From Butyrivibrio sp. (GTDB taxonomy: Bacteria; Bacillota; Clostridia; Lachnospirales; Lachnospiraceae): a stretch of DNA of 64,000 nt. Below the pieces are notes generated by a model that was not told the origin of the DNA, made no database searches, and saw only the letters and a program-made list of their open reading frames with translations. The stretch covers positions 27,463-91,462 of the forward strand of contig NZ_JAGBLU010000001.1 in NCBI RefSeq assembly GCF_017635265.1, read 5' to 3'. The translations under genes and the position numbers were made by a program. This document shows, in pieces, positions 7,637 to 15,140 of the stretch. Positions within the stretch are counted from its first letter, which is position 1. Each line of letters starts with the position of its first letter.

Positions 7637-10585
7637 TTATGTCCTGGGTACCTCTACCATTTCATAAGCTTCTACCATATCACCTTCATGGATCTGGTCA
7701 AAGCCATCAAATACAAGACCGCACTCGAAGCCTTCCTTAACTTCCTTGACATCATCCTTAAATCTCTTAAGTGATGCGAGATCACCTTCAAAGATCTGTT
7801 CTCCTTCTCTTGAGATACGAACCTTGCAATCTTTCTTGATAACACCGTCCTTAACAAAGGCTCCGGCAATATTACCAACCTTAGATGCCTTGAATATCTG
7901 ACGGACTTCAGCATGTCCTGTAACTCTCTCCTCATAGATAGGAGCAAGCATACCCTTCATAGCATATTCAATCTCTTCGATTGCCTGATAAATAACCTTG
8001 TAAAGCTTAATCTCAACGCCTTCGTGTTCAGCCATGCTCTTAGCGGTTGCATCAGGACGAACATCAAATCCGATAATAATCGCATTGGATGCAGCAGCAA
8101 GTGTTACATCTGATTCGTTGATGGCACCAACACCACCGTGAATAACCTTAACCACAACCTCATCATTGGAAAGCTTAAGAAGACTCTGTTTAAGCGCTTC
8201 TACGCTACCCTGAACGTCAGCCTTGATGATGATATCAAGTTCCTGAAGTCTTCCTTCTTCAATCTTGGAATAAAGATCGTCAAGAGACATTTTTGCTTTG
8301 GTCTCTTCAATAAGGTCTTTCTTGTGCTGCTGAAGGTATGTATTGGCATACTGCTTAGCCAGCTTATCAGTCTCATGTCCAAGGAATACTTCACCTGCAT
8401 TTGGAACATCAGAAAGACCAAGAATCTCAACAGGCTGTGAAGGACGAGCTTCCTTAAGCTTGTTACCCTTATCATCAACCATAGCTCGAACCTTACCTGA
8501 ACTTGCACCTGCGGAAATGAAATCACCTACATGAAGTGTTCCCTTCTGAACAAGAACATTGGCAACAGGACCACGACCTTTATCAAGTCTTGCTTCAAGC
8601 ACAAGACCTCTTGCCATTCTGTCAGGATTTGCTTTAAGTTCCAAAATATCTGCAGTAAGAATGATGGTCTCAAGAAGGTCTTCAATACCTTCACCTGACT
8701 TGGCTGATACAGGCACAAATTCTGTTGTTCCGCCCCAGTCTGTTGAAATAAGACCATACTCTGTCATTTCCTGCTTAACTTTATCAATATTGGCATTTGG
8801 TTTATCAATCTTGTTTACAGCCACAATAATCTCAACTTCGGCAGCTTTAGCATGGTTAATAGCTTCAACTGTCTGTGGCATCACACCATCATCAGCAGCA
8901 ACTACCAGTACTGCTATATCTGTAGAATTAGCACCACGCATACGCATAGCTGTAAATGCTTCGTGTCCCGGTGTATCAAGGAATGTAATCTTCTGATCAT
9001 TAACAGATACTGTGTAAGCACCGATTCTCTGGGTGATACCGCCTGCTTCTCTGTCTGTTACACTTGTCTTACTGATGGCATCAAGAAGTGATGTTTTAAC
9101 ATGGTCAACATGACCCATTACGCAGACAACAGGTGGTCTCTTTTTAAGTGTCTCAGGCGCGTCCTCGTCCTCTTTAAGAAGCTCTTCGATAACATCAACG
9201 GGAACTTCCTTTTCGCAGATGATATCATACTCAATAGCAATGTTTTCAGCCTCTTCATAAGTAAGCTCTGTGTTTACGGTAGAAATCTGACCAGCCATAA
9301 AGAGTTTCTTGATGATAACCGAAGGCTGCATCTTCATCTTTTCAGCAAGTTCCTTGATAGAAACTTTCTCCGGAATGGAAATAACTTTAATCTGCTCTTC
9401 AGGCTCTTCTACCTTCTTGACTTCAGGCTTAATAAATCTGCCTACCCTCTTGCTTCTTGGCATCATCTCTTCCTGCTCATAAGCAAGATCCTTTTTATTT
9501 CTCTTGTCCTTTTCCTGACCGATACGACGTCTTTCTTCGTCTCTGTGACCTGCACCTTCTTTTACAGGAGCTGCATCAGCAAAGCCGCCTCTCTGGTTCT
9601 TGTCGAACTTATTATTTCTATCATTTCTGTCGTTTCTTCCGCCAAACTTGCCGCCCTGCTGTCCACCGTTCATCTGACCGTCACGACCACCGCGCTGACC
9701 GAATCCGCCCTGATTATTATCTCTGCGGAATCCGCCATTTTGTCCATTATTTCTATTCTGGAATCCATTCCTATCGCCTCTGTCATTTCTTCCGGAATTG
9801 TTTCTATTATCCCTGTTGTCTCTTACGTCGCGGCTGTCTCTGTTATCTCTGTTGTCTCTATTATTATCCCTATTATCTCTATTATCTCTGGGCTTTTCAT
9901 TCTGAACAGGAGCAGCGCTTACAGGCTTTGGTGCCTCGCTTTGCACAGGAGCAGCTGCCTGCTGTGGCTGCATGGCCGCCTGCTTGTTCTCAACAGTCTG
10001 TGGAGCACTTTCTTTCTTGGGTGCAGGCTTTGGAGTGGTACTCTTACTAATCGGTGTATTATAACTTTCAAGCTGTGATGGAGCAGTCAATGGCTTAATC
10101 GGATGGTAGGCATTTTGAGATTGAGCAAATACGCCCCTTCTGTTATTTCCGCCATTATTGTTATTACCGTAACCGCTTCTGTTATCACGGCGCTGATTAT
10201 TATTGCTCTGAGCTCCGCTATTATTTCCATTCTGGTTATTATGATAGCCACCCATCTTTGAATTGCCGGCATTTGTAACCATAATAATCTTTTTCTTTTT
10301 CTTTGGTGTATCAGCACTATCAGTTTTCACAGCTGAATTTTTAGAAGCACCTTCCTCTGTTTTTGGAGCATCACTCTTAACAGGGGCTTTCTTTTCTTCC
10401 TTATCTGAAGCATCAGCTTTTTTCGCAGAACCTTTAAAGTGCTTTCTTGCTATTTCTGCATCAGCCTCTTCTATTGAACTGTTCGAACGTTTTGCTTCTA
10501 TGCCTTTCTCCTGCAAAACACTTATCAGCTCCTTTGCGTCGCATCCAAGCTCACTTGCAAGTTCGGATATTTTAATTTTTGCCAT
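7637..10585 (-). CDS. infB: Translation initiation factor IF-2
   Basis: GTPase that brings initiator fMet-tRNA to the ribosome. It has an IF2-N HTH-like segment at the start (KISELASELGCDAKELISVL), a second IF2_N near residue 400 (SIKELAEKMKMQPSVIIKKL), the G domain with GHVDHVKTSLLD (P-loop), DTPGHEAF and NKIDKPNA, then domains II-IV ending GFECGLVFDGFDQIHEGD. The P-loop reads GHVDHVKT where GHVDHGKT is usual; Gly to Val here is worth noting. At 982 residues it is long because of a low-complexity N-terminal linker (residues about 120-360) rich in Asn, Arg, Asp and Gly. It starts on ATG immediately after the ylxQ stop. Confidence 0.97.
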   Translation of the reverse strand: MAKIKISELASELGCDAKELISVLQEKGIEAKRSNSSIEEADAEIARKHFKGSAKKADASDKEEKKAPVKSDAPKTEEGASKNSAVKTDSADTPKKKKKIIMVTNAGNSKMGGYHNNQNGNNSGAQSNNNQRRDNRSGYGNNNNGGNNRRGVFAQSQNAYHPIKPLTAPSQLESYNTPISKSTTPKPAPKKESAPQTVENKQAAMQPQQAAAPVQSEAPKPVSAAPVQNEKPRDNRDNRDNNRDNRDNRDSRDVRDNRDNRNNSGRNDRGDRNGFQNRNNGQNGGFRRDNNQGGFGQRGGRDGQMNGGQQGGKFGGRNDRNDRNNKFDKNQRGGFADAAPVKEGAGHRDEERRRIGQEKDKRNKKDLAYEQEEMMPRSKRVGRFIKPEVKKVEEPEEQIKVISIPEKVSIKELAEKMKMQPSVIIKKLFMAGQISTVNTELTYEEAENIAIEYDIICEKEVPVDVIEELLKEDEDAPETLKKRPPVVCVMGHVDHVKTSLLDAISKTSVTDREAGGITQRIGAYTVSVNDQKITFLDTPGHEAFTAMRMRGANSTDIAVLVVAADDGVMPQTVEAINHAKAAEVEIIVAVNKIDKPNANIDKVKQEMTEYGLISTDWGGTTEFVPVSAKSGEGIEDLLETIILTADILELKANPDRMARGLVLEARLDKGRGPVANVLVQKGTLHVGDFISAGASSGKVRAMVDDKGNKLKEARPSQPVEILGLSDVPNAGEVFLGHETDKLAKQYANTYLQQHKKDLIEETKAKMSLDDLYSKIEEGRLQELDIIIKADVQGSVEALKQSLLKLSNDEVVVKVIHGGVGAINESDVTLAAASNAIIIGFDVRPDATAKSMAEHEGVEIKLYKVIYQAIEEIEYAMKGMLAPIYEERVTGHAEVRQIFKASKVGNIAGAFVKDGVIKKDCKVRISREGEQIFEGDLASLKRFKDDVKEVKEGFECGLVFDGFDQIHEGDMVEAYEMVEVPRT
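9770..9900 (-). repeat. Short tandem repeats coding the RDNRD linker of IF-2
   Basis: Within infB the codons repeat as GAT AAT AGA units, giving a run of Arg-Asp-Asn triplets at about residues 232-270. Such repeats usually vary in copy number between strains. They lie in the non-conserved linker and should not affect the G domain. Confidence 0.7.
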
Positions 10586-10915
10586 TCACATTTCCTCCAT
10601 ACTTTTTTCTGAAAGTAAGTTCTTTATGAGCGTCTTCGCTAATCCAGCATCAGTAATAGCCAAACTCGTTCGAACATCCTTACCTATTGCATGCCCCAAT
10701 TCATCCATACTGCCGAAAAAATAAATCGGGATCTTATAAAACTTACATTTATCACTAAATTCTTTTTTGGTATTGTCTGAGGCATCTTCGCTGACAATAA
10801 CTATAACCGCCGTCTTTTTCCTTATAGCTTCAAGGCAGGCAAACTCACCGCTTTTAAGCTTTCCGGATCTCTGGCAAAGCCCCAGAACACCAAGTATTTT
10901 TCCTTTAGAATCCAA
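10586..10915 (-). CDS. YlxQ-like ribosomal L7Ae/L30e family RNA-binding protein
   Basis: Small 109-residue protein of the L7Ae/L30e/S12e fold, with KILGVLGLCQRSGKLKSGEFACLEAIRKKTAVIVIVSEDASDNTKKEF, the typical strand-helix order of kink-turn RNA binders. It sits between ylxR and infB, as in other Firmicutes. The start is probably TTG at 10915, behind AAGGAG; it overlaps the end of ylxR by 11 bases, indicating translational coupling. Its cellular target is not established. Confidence 0.88.
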   Translation of the reverse strand: MDSKGKILGVLGLCQRSGKLKSGEFACLEAIRKKTAVIVIVSEDASDNTKKEFSDKCKFYKIPIYFFGSMDELGHAIGKDVRTSLAITDAGLAKTLIKNLLSEKSMEEM

Positions 10916-11174
10916 TTCCGCTTAGCTCCTTTTCAAGCTTTAGACGTTCTTCTTCCGGTACCTGCGACTTAAGAGATTTCTCAAGACCCTTATTCTTAAA
11001 AGCCTTGCTAAGACAATCCTTTGACCGACAGATGTATGCTCCTCTGCCATTAGCTCGTCCTGTCAGATCAAGAGATACCCTGCCATCCTGTGATTTAATG
11101 ACACGGATCAGTTCTTTTTTCTCCTTCATCTCCATGCATCCAACGCACTTTCTCATCGGAATCTTTTTCTGCAT
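10905..11174 (-). CDS. rnpM: YlxR family RNA-binding/regulatory protein (RnpM-like)
   Basis: An 89-residue basic protein with the YlxR fold: RKCVGCMEMKEKKELIRVI, then LDLTGRANGRGAYICRSKDCLSKAFKNKGLEKSL. The GRGAYIC motif is diagnostic. In B. subtilis the family member (RnpM) binds RNase P RNA and lowers its activity; that role here is by homology only. It sits between nusA and ylxQ. Confidence 0.9.
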   Translation of the reverse strand: MQKKIPMRKCVGCMEMKEKKELIRVIKSQDGRVSLDLTGRANGRGAYICRSKDCLSKAFKNKGLEKSLKSQVPEEERLKLEKELSGIGF

Positions 11175-11176
11175 TA

Positions 11177-12325
11177 TTATTCCTCTACTTCAGTATCAGA
11201 AGACTCTGCAACATCTTCGCCTTCCTCATACTCATCATAATCTTCATCATCAAGATAATCTTCCATACGGAATCCGGGAGCATCCTTAGCCTGTGTCTCA
11301 CTCTTTATATCAATCTTATATCCTGTAAGTCGTGCAGCAAGTCTTGCATTCTGACCTTCTTTACCAATAGCAAGTGAAAGCTGATAATCCGGAACAACTA
11401 CCTTGGCACTCTTTTCATCGGGATCAGCAAATACTGCTACGATCTTAGCAGGTGAAAGTGCGTTCTGAATAAGATTACCGGGGTTCTCATCCCAGTTGAT
11501 AACATCAATCTTTTCGCCATTAAGCTCATCTACAATAAGATTAACTCTTGCACCGTTAACACCTACACAAGCACCTACTGCATCTACATTAGGATTGTTG
11601 GAATAAACAGCAATCTTTGTACGGCTTCCCGCTTCTCTGGCAATAGATTTGATTTCTACTGTTCCGTCCTGAATCTCTGCAACTTCCTGTTCAAAAAGCC
11701 TCTTAACAAGATCCGGGTGAGTTCTGGATACAAGAATCCTTGGTCCCTTTGAGCCGTTCTTAACCTCAAGAACATATACTCTGATACGTGATGTCGGTCT
11801 GTAAACCTCACCTTTTACCTGCTCATTCTCATTAAGGATAGCATCTGCACGTCCAAGGTTTATGCTTACATTCTTGCCGATAAATCTCTGGACAACACCT
11901 GTTACAATATCATGTTCCTTTTCAAAATATTCATTGTAGATTGCGCCGCGCTCTTCTTCGCGAATCTTCTGCAAAATAACATTTTTTGCATTCTGTGTGG
12001 CAATACGTCCAAATTCCTTGGAATTAAGCGGAACTGCTACAATATCGCCAACCTGTGCCTTCTTACTAATCTTCCTGGCATCATCAAGGCAAATCTCAAT
12101 CTGTGGATCCATGACATCATCGAAAAGTTCCACTACCTCTTTGTCAGCATAGCACTTGAAGTCACAGTTATTTCTGTCCACTTCAACCCTGATATTTTCA
12201 GCTTTGCCAAAATTATTCTTGCATGCTGTGATAAGTGAATTCTCAATTGCATCAAACAGAGAATCTTTGCTGATGTTCTTCTCCTTTTCCAAAAGGTCAA
12301 GGGCATCCATTAGTTCTTTACTCAT
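11177..12325 (-). CDS. nusA: Transcription termination/antitermination factor NusA
   Basis: Binds RNA polymerase and nascent RNA to modulate pausing and termination. The domain order is the N-terminal polymerase-binding helix-rich part (MSKELMDALDLLEKEKNISK), an S1 domain (about residues 135-200, GVVQRFIGKNVSINLG), then two KH domains with VDAVGACVGVNGARVNLI and LAIGKEGQNARLAARLTGYKIDI. The length of 382 residues and an acidic tail without the C-terminal repeats of E. coli NusA are normal for Firmicutes. It follows rimP by 24 bases. Confidence 0.97.
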   Translation of the reverse strand: MSKELMDALDLLEKEKNISKDSLFDAIENSLITACKNNFGKAENIRVEVDRNNCDFKCYADKEVVELFDDVMDPQIEICLDDARKISKKAQVGDIVAVPLNSKEFGRIATQNAKNVILQKIREEERGAIYNEYFEKEHDIVTGVVQRFIGKNVSINLGRADAILNENEQVKGEVYRPTSRIRVYVLEVKNGSKGPRILVSRTHPDLVKRLFEQEVAEIQDGTVEIKSIAREAGSRTKIAVYSNNPNVDAVGACVGVNGARVNLIVDELNGEKIDVINWDENPGNLIQNALSPAKIVAVFADPDEKSAKVVVPDYQLSLAIGKEGQNARLAARLTGYKIDIKSETQAKDAPGFRMEDYLDDEDYDEYEEGEDVAESSDTEVEE

Positions 12326-12349
12326 CGTAATCTCCTTTTTCTGCCTGGA

Positions 12350-12811
12350 TTAAAAATCCAAAGCAAGCTTAATCACTGATATCTCTTTTCTGGAAAAAAT
12401 TTCATCTTTATCATTTATAGTTACGGTAACGCTATTGCTGTCATAGCTTTTTAGTGTACCGGCAAACTCCTTAACACCGTCTCTTGCCTTAAAAAGTTTA
12501 AGTTCAACATCCTGTCCGAGGCTGTTTTCAAAATGCCTGTCCTTTTTAAGCTGTCTGCCAAGTCCGGGACTTGAAACCTCCAAAATGTAGGCATCCTCTA
12601 TAAAATCATCTTTATCAAGTGCATCCGAAAGTGCATGGCTGACATCAACGCATTTATTGATATCCACGCCGCCTTCCCTGTCAATGTAAGCTCTGAGGTA
12701 CCATTCCCCGCCTTCCTTGACATATTCTACATCGTAGATGCTCACTTCATTTGCTTCTGCAATTGGAACAAGCATTTCTTCTACTTTTGCTTCAATTTCA
12801 TTCTTTTTCAT
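12350..12811 (-). CDS. rimP: Ribosome maturation factor RimP
   Basis: Helps 30S subunit maturation. The protein has 153 residues in two domains: YDVEYVKEGGEWYLRAYIDREGGVDINKCVDVSHALSDALD, followed by YILEVSSPGLGRQLKKDRHFENSLGQDVELKLF and a C-terminal SH3-like part. It is the first gene of the rimP-nusA-infB-truB-ribF operon. A sigma-A promoter and a terminator-like hairpin lie in front of it. Confidence 0.96.
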   Translation of the reverse strand: MKKNEIEAKVEEMLVPIAEANEVSIYDVEYVKEGGEWYLRAYIDREGGVDINKCVDVSHALSDALDKDDFIEDAYILEVSSPGLGRQLKKDRHFENSLGQDVELKLFKARDGVKEFAGTLKSYDSNSVTVTINDKDEIFSRKEISVIKLALDF

Positions 12812-12836
12812 TCATTACCCTCTTATGTGCTGACAT

Positions 12837-12866
12837 AAAGAAAGTGGGCTTTCTTCAAGCCCACTT
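12837..12866 (-). promoter_or_regulatory. Leader hairpin / possible attenuator of the rimP-nusA operon
   Basis: AAGTGGGCTT and AAGCCCACTT form a perfect 10-bp stem with a 5-base loop, followed on the minus strand by TCTTTAT. The stem lies between the operon promoter and the rimP start, about 26 bases before the ATG. Since NusA, encoded in this operon, acts on hairpin-dependent pausing and termination, autoregulation by attenuation is a reasonable inference. Confidence 0.65.
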
Positions 12867-12882
12867 AACATTTACCATATCG

Positions 12883-12911
12883 ACAATACCACAAAAACGG
12901 CATTCCGTCAA
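12883..12911 (-). promoter_or_regulatory. Sigma-A promoter of the rimP operon
   Basis: On the minus strand TTGACG (12911-12906), a 17-base spacer and TATTGT (12888-12883), with TG just before the -10 box. Transcription would begin about 10 bases upstream of the leader hairpin. Confidence 0.7.
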
Positions 12912-13006
12912 GTAAATGTCGATGCCTAAAGCCATCATGACATTACTGTCTGGTTACTAGCAAGTATCCTCTCAACTTCCTGTGAATGTAAAAAGTTCCC
13001 ATTACA

Positions 13007-13037
13007 CAAAAATCCCCAGGTTGCGAAGCAATCTGGG
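13007..13037 (-). terminator. Terminator of the tRNA-Glu gene
   Basis: On the minus strand CCCAG-A-TTGC, a three-base loop, GCAA-C-CTGGG, then GGATTTTTGTG. It is a GC-rich stem with one mismatch and a T run, 30 bases past the tRNA 3' end. Confidence 0.8.
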
Positions 13038-13066
13038 TTTCGGGTTGGGCTGTTATAAACAGTCAA

Positions 13067-13138
13067 TACCTCGTAGCGGAATCGAACCGCTGATTCTGCC
13101 GTGAGAGGGCAGCGTCTTAACCGCTTGACCAACGAGGC
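13067..13138 (-). tRNA. tRNA-Glu (anticodon CUC)
   Basis: Cloverleaf read by eye on the minus strand: acceptor GCCTCGT pairs with ACGAGGT (1-72 is G-U) with discriminator A; the D arm is followed by anticodon stem CTGCC/GGCAG with the 7-base loop CTCTCAC, giving anticodon CUC for GAG; the T arm contains GGTTCGATTCC. The gene is 72 nt with no encoded CCA. It has its own promoter and terminator. Confidence 0.93.
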
Positions 13139-13148
13139 TTATCAGTTC

Positions 13149-13175
13149 TTTTGTCGCCGCCGTATCGCGGCGACT
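13149..13175. other. GC-rich hairpin at the 5' side of tRNA-Glu
   Basis: GTCGCCGC and GCGGCGAC form a perfect 8-bp stem with a 6-base loop, between the tRNA promoter and the mature tRNA 5' end. It would be part of the pre-tRNA leader. It could also act as a plus-strand terminator (followed by TTGTTTAT), but no plus-strand gene ends here. Confidence 0.5.
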
Positions 13176-13180
13176 TGTTT

Positions 13181-13209
13181 ATAATATCTTATTGCAAATA
13201 AAAATGCAA
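13181..13209 (-). promoter_or_regulatory. Promoter of tRNA-Glu
   Basis: Minus strand: TTGCAT (13209-13204), 17 bases, TATTAT (13186-13181). The predicted start falls about 35 bases before the tRNA 5' end. Confidence 0.65.
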
Positions 13210-13267
13210 GCACTTTTTTAAATTTTTTTAAAAAATCGTTATCCCGTACAAATCTTAGCATCATTTC

Positions 13268-14230
13268 TCAAGGATTAACTATATTTCTCATCTCACCTTT
13301 TTGCCAGGCTACTACGTTTTTCTTCACCTCTTCAAGGCATCTCTTTCTTGCCTCAGTACTTGCCCACGCCATGTGAGGTGTTACAAATAGTTTTCCACTG
13401 TCCTGTATCTTAAGAAGTGGAGAATCCTTTGCCATGGGTTCAGGACTTAATACATCAAGACCTGCTGCTGCGATCTTCTTCTGTGTAAGGGCATCATAAA
13501 GATCCTGCTCACTGACTACTGCGCCTCTTGCTACATTTATAAGGATAGCGTTTTTCTTCATCTTATCAAAAGCATTTTTATCAAAGAGATTTCTGGTTCT
13601 GTCTGTAAGCGGACAATGCAATGATATAACATCAGAACGGGATAAGAGTTCATCAAACTCAACTCTCTCATAATCTGTACATGTGCTTTTTCCGGATGCA
13701 GAGTAAAATATAACCTTTGCGCCAAAAGCAGTTGCTATCTCAGCAACCTTTCTGCCGATGTTTCCCATTCCTACTATTCCATAGGTTTTTCCATCAAGTT
13801 CATTAAAAGGAATATCAAGGCAGCAAAAATGAGATTGGTTAGCGTATTTTCCACTCTTAACGAACTCATCATAGTGCCTGGAGTTCTCCATCAGATAAAA
13901 AAGAAGTGAAAATGTATGCTGTGCCACTGACATGGTTGAATAGCCAACCACGTTAGCTACCTTTACACCATGCCTGTTGCAGGCTTCAATATTGGCATTG
14001 TCAAATCCTGTAGCAAACTCACAGATAAGTTCAAGATCCGGAGCCGCATCAAGAATCTTGTCTGATATTGCACTTTTATTGATCATAAGCACCTTGGCGC
14101 CTGCAAGTCTTTCTGCCGCATTGTCATCTGTTATCTTATCATCGTAATAGGTACACTCTCCAAGCTCATCAAAGAGTGTATAGTCCATATCTGATCCTAC
14201 GCTGTCTGTATCTGCTACAACAATTTTCAT
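13268..14230 (-). CDS. D-isomer-specific 2-hydroxyacid dehydrogenase
   Basis: NAD-dependent dehydrogenase of 320 residues acting on a D-2-hydroxyacid or its 2-oxoacid. The NAD-binding Rossmann motif is GIVGMGNIGRKVA (about residues 150-162). The catalytic set is present: Arg in INVARGAVV, Glu in LDVLSPEP and His in TPHMAWAS. The family includes hydroxypyruvate/glyoxylate reductases, D-lactate dehydrogenase and phosphoglycerate dehydrogenase; there is no ACT domain, so it is not a full-length SerA. The substrate is not determined. The gene stands between the EAL gene and tRNA-Glu. Confidence 0.9.
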   Translation of the reverse strand: MKIVVADTDSVGSDMDYTLFDELGECTYYDDKITDDNAAERLAGAKVLMINKSAISDKILDAAPDLELICEFATGFDNANIEACNRHGVKVANVVGYSTMSVAQHTFSLLFYLMENSRHYDEFVKSGKYANQSHFCCLDIPFNELDGKTYGIVGMGNIGRKVAEIATAFGAKVIFYSASGKSTCTDYERVEFDELLSRSDVISLHCPLTDRTRNLFDKNAFDKMKKNAILINVARGAVVSEQDLYDALTQKKIAAAGLDVLSPEPMAKDSPLLKIQDSGKLFVTPHMAWASTEARKRCLEEVKKNVVAWQKGEMRNIVNP

Positions 14231-14277
14231 ATCTGCTCATCTCCTTAATTTATGCTTATTGATAAAAGAACCTAAGA

Positions 14278-14988
14278 TCAAAAAATCTTAGGTTCACCTA
14301 AAAAGTACCCTTGAGCAAGGTCAATTTTCATGCTCTTAAAGAAATTAAGTTCTCCCTGAGTCTCAATTCCTTCTGCAAGAATAATAATATCCCTCGCCCT
14401 CAGTTCTTCTATTATTTCTTTTACAATATGCTGCTTGTTAAAATCCTTATCCACACCGGATACATATTTCCTATCGATCTTAACAAGATCAGGTCTGTAA
14501 AAATCAAGACATTCCCTGTCTATGTTGCTGCCAGTTCCGAAATCATCTATGGCGATCAATGGAGTCGCTCCCTCTATATTAAAAGCAACCTTTTTCATCT
14601 CCCAGGCATATTTTTCGAGCTTGGTATATTCAAGCATTTCATACACCAGACGATTCATCATTTTTTCACCGCCTAGTGCTGCAACCTGTTTGGTCTGCTC
14701 TATTCTCATGCACACCGATGGAAAAGAATTCATAAAGAGCATTCCTTCAAGCCCTGCCTCCATGAAATGCTTTGTTCCGTAATAGTTGGTAATCTCTTCT
14801 ATCAGATAAAGCTTATCCATATTGGCTACAGCTTTTATAAACTCAACAGGTGTATATAGTTCAGGTCTCATAAGAGCTTCGTAGCCATATATTGAATTGT
14901 CTTCCAGTTTAATAATCGGTTGAAACGCAAACTTTATTTCCTGAGGATTTTCAAGCAAATACTCAACCGTGACTTTATTTCTACCCAT
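14278..14988 (-). CDS. Stand-alone EAL domain protein, predicted c-di-GMP phosphodiesterase
   Basis: Hydrolyses c-di-GMP to pGpG if active. All main EAL motifs are visible: YGYEALMRPE (EAL signature), LFMNSFP (Asn), LVYEMLEY (Glu), AIDDFGTGSN (paired Asp), LVKIDRKYVSG (Lys), ILAEGIETQGE (Glu) and AQGYFLGEP (Gln). That predicts a catalytically competent enzyme. There is no membrane helix or sensor domain: at 236 residues it is an EAL domain alone, probably cytoplasmic. The start is ATG at 14988, six bases behind AAAGG; the frame opens one TTG codon earlier. Confidence 0.9.
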   Translation of the reverse strand: MGRNKVTVEYLLENPQEIKFAFQPIIKLEDNSIYGYEALMRPELYTPVEFIKAVANMDKLYLIEEITNYYGTKHFMEAGLEGMLFMNSFPSVCMRIEQTKQVAALGGEKMMNRLVYEMLEYTKLEKYAWEMKKVAFNIEGATPLIAIDDFGTGSNIDRECLDFYRPDLVKIDRKYVSGVDKDFNKQHIVKEIIEELRARDIIILAEGIETQGELNFFKSMKIDLAQGYFLGEPKIF

Positions 14989-15092
14989 CAAAAACCTTTT
15001 CTAATCAAAACATAAAAACCATAAATGAAAACATCAGAAATATATCAGCTTTTTACAAATAATTCAAGCACAATTTATTATTAGTGTCAGTT

Positions 15093-15128
15093 AAAAAAGA
15101 GTCAGAACTTTTCGCCTGACTCTTTTTT
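15093..15128. terminator. Bidirectional-looking terminator after the chemoreceptor gene
   Basis: AAAAAAGAGTCAG pairs perfectly with CTGACTCTTTTTT around a 10-base loop, giving T runs on both strands. It lies 12 bases past the chemoreceptor stop codon and would end that transcript. Confidence 0.88.
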
Positions 15129-15140
15129 GGGGTATATACA

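Noticed and set aside
9101-10078. A 325-codon plus-strand open frame
   Set aside because: It is antisense to infB and its composition (Ser/Ile/Val runs) mirrors the RDN repeats; no ribosome site.
13149-13175. Terminator for a plus-strand gene at the GC-rich hairpin
   Set aside because: No plus-strand gene ends there; it sits within the tRNA-Glu leader.
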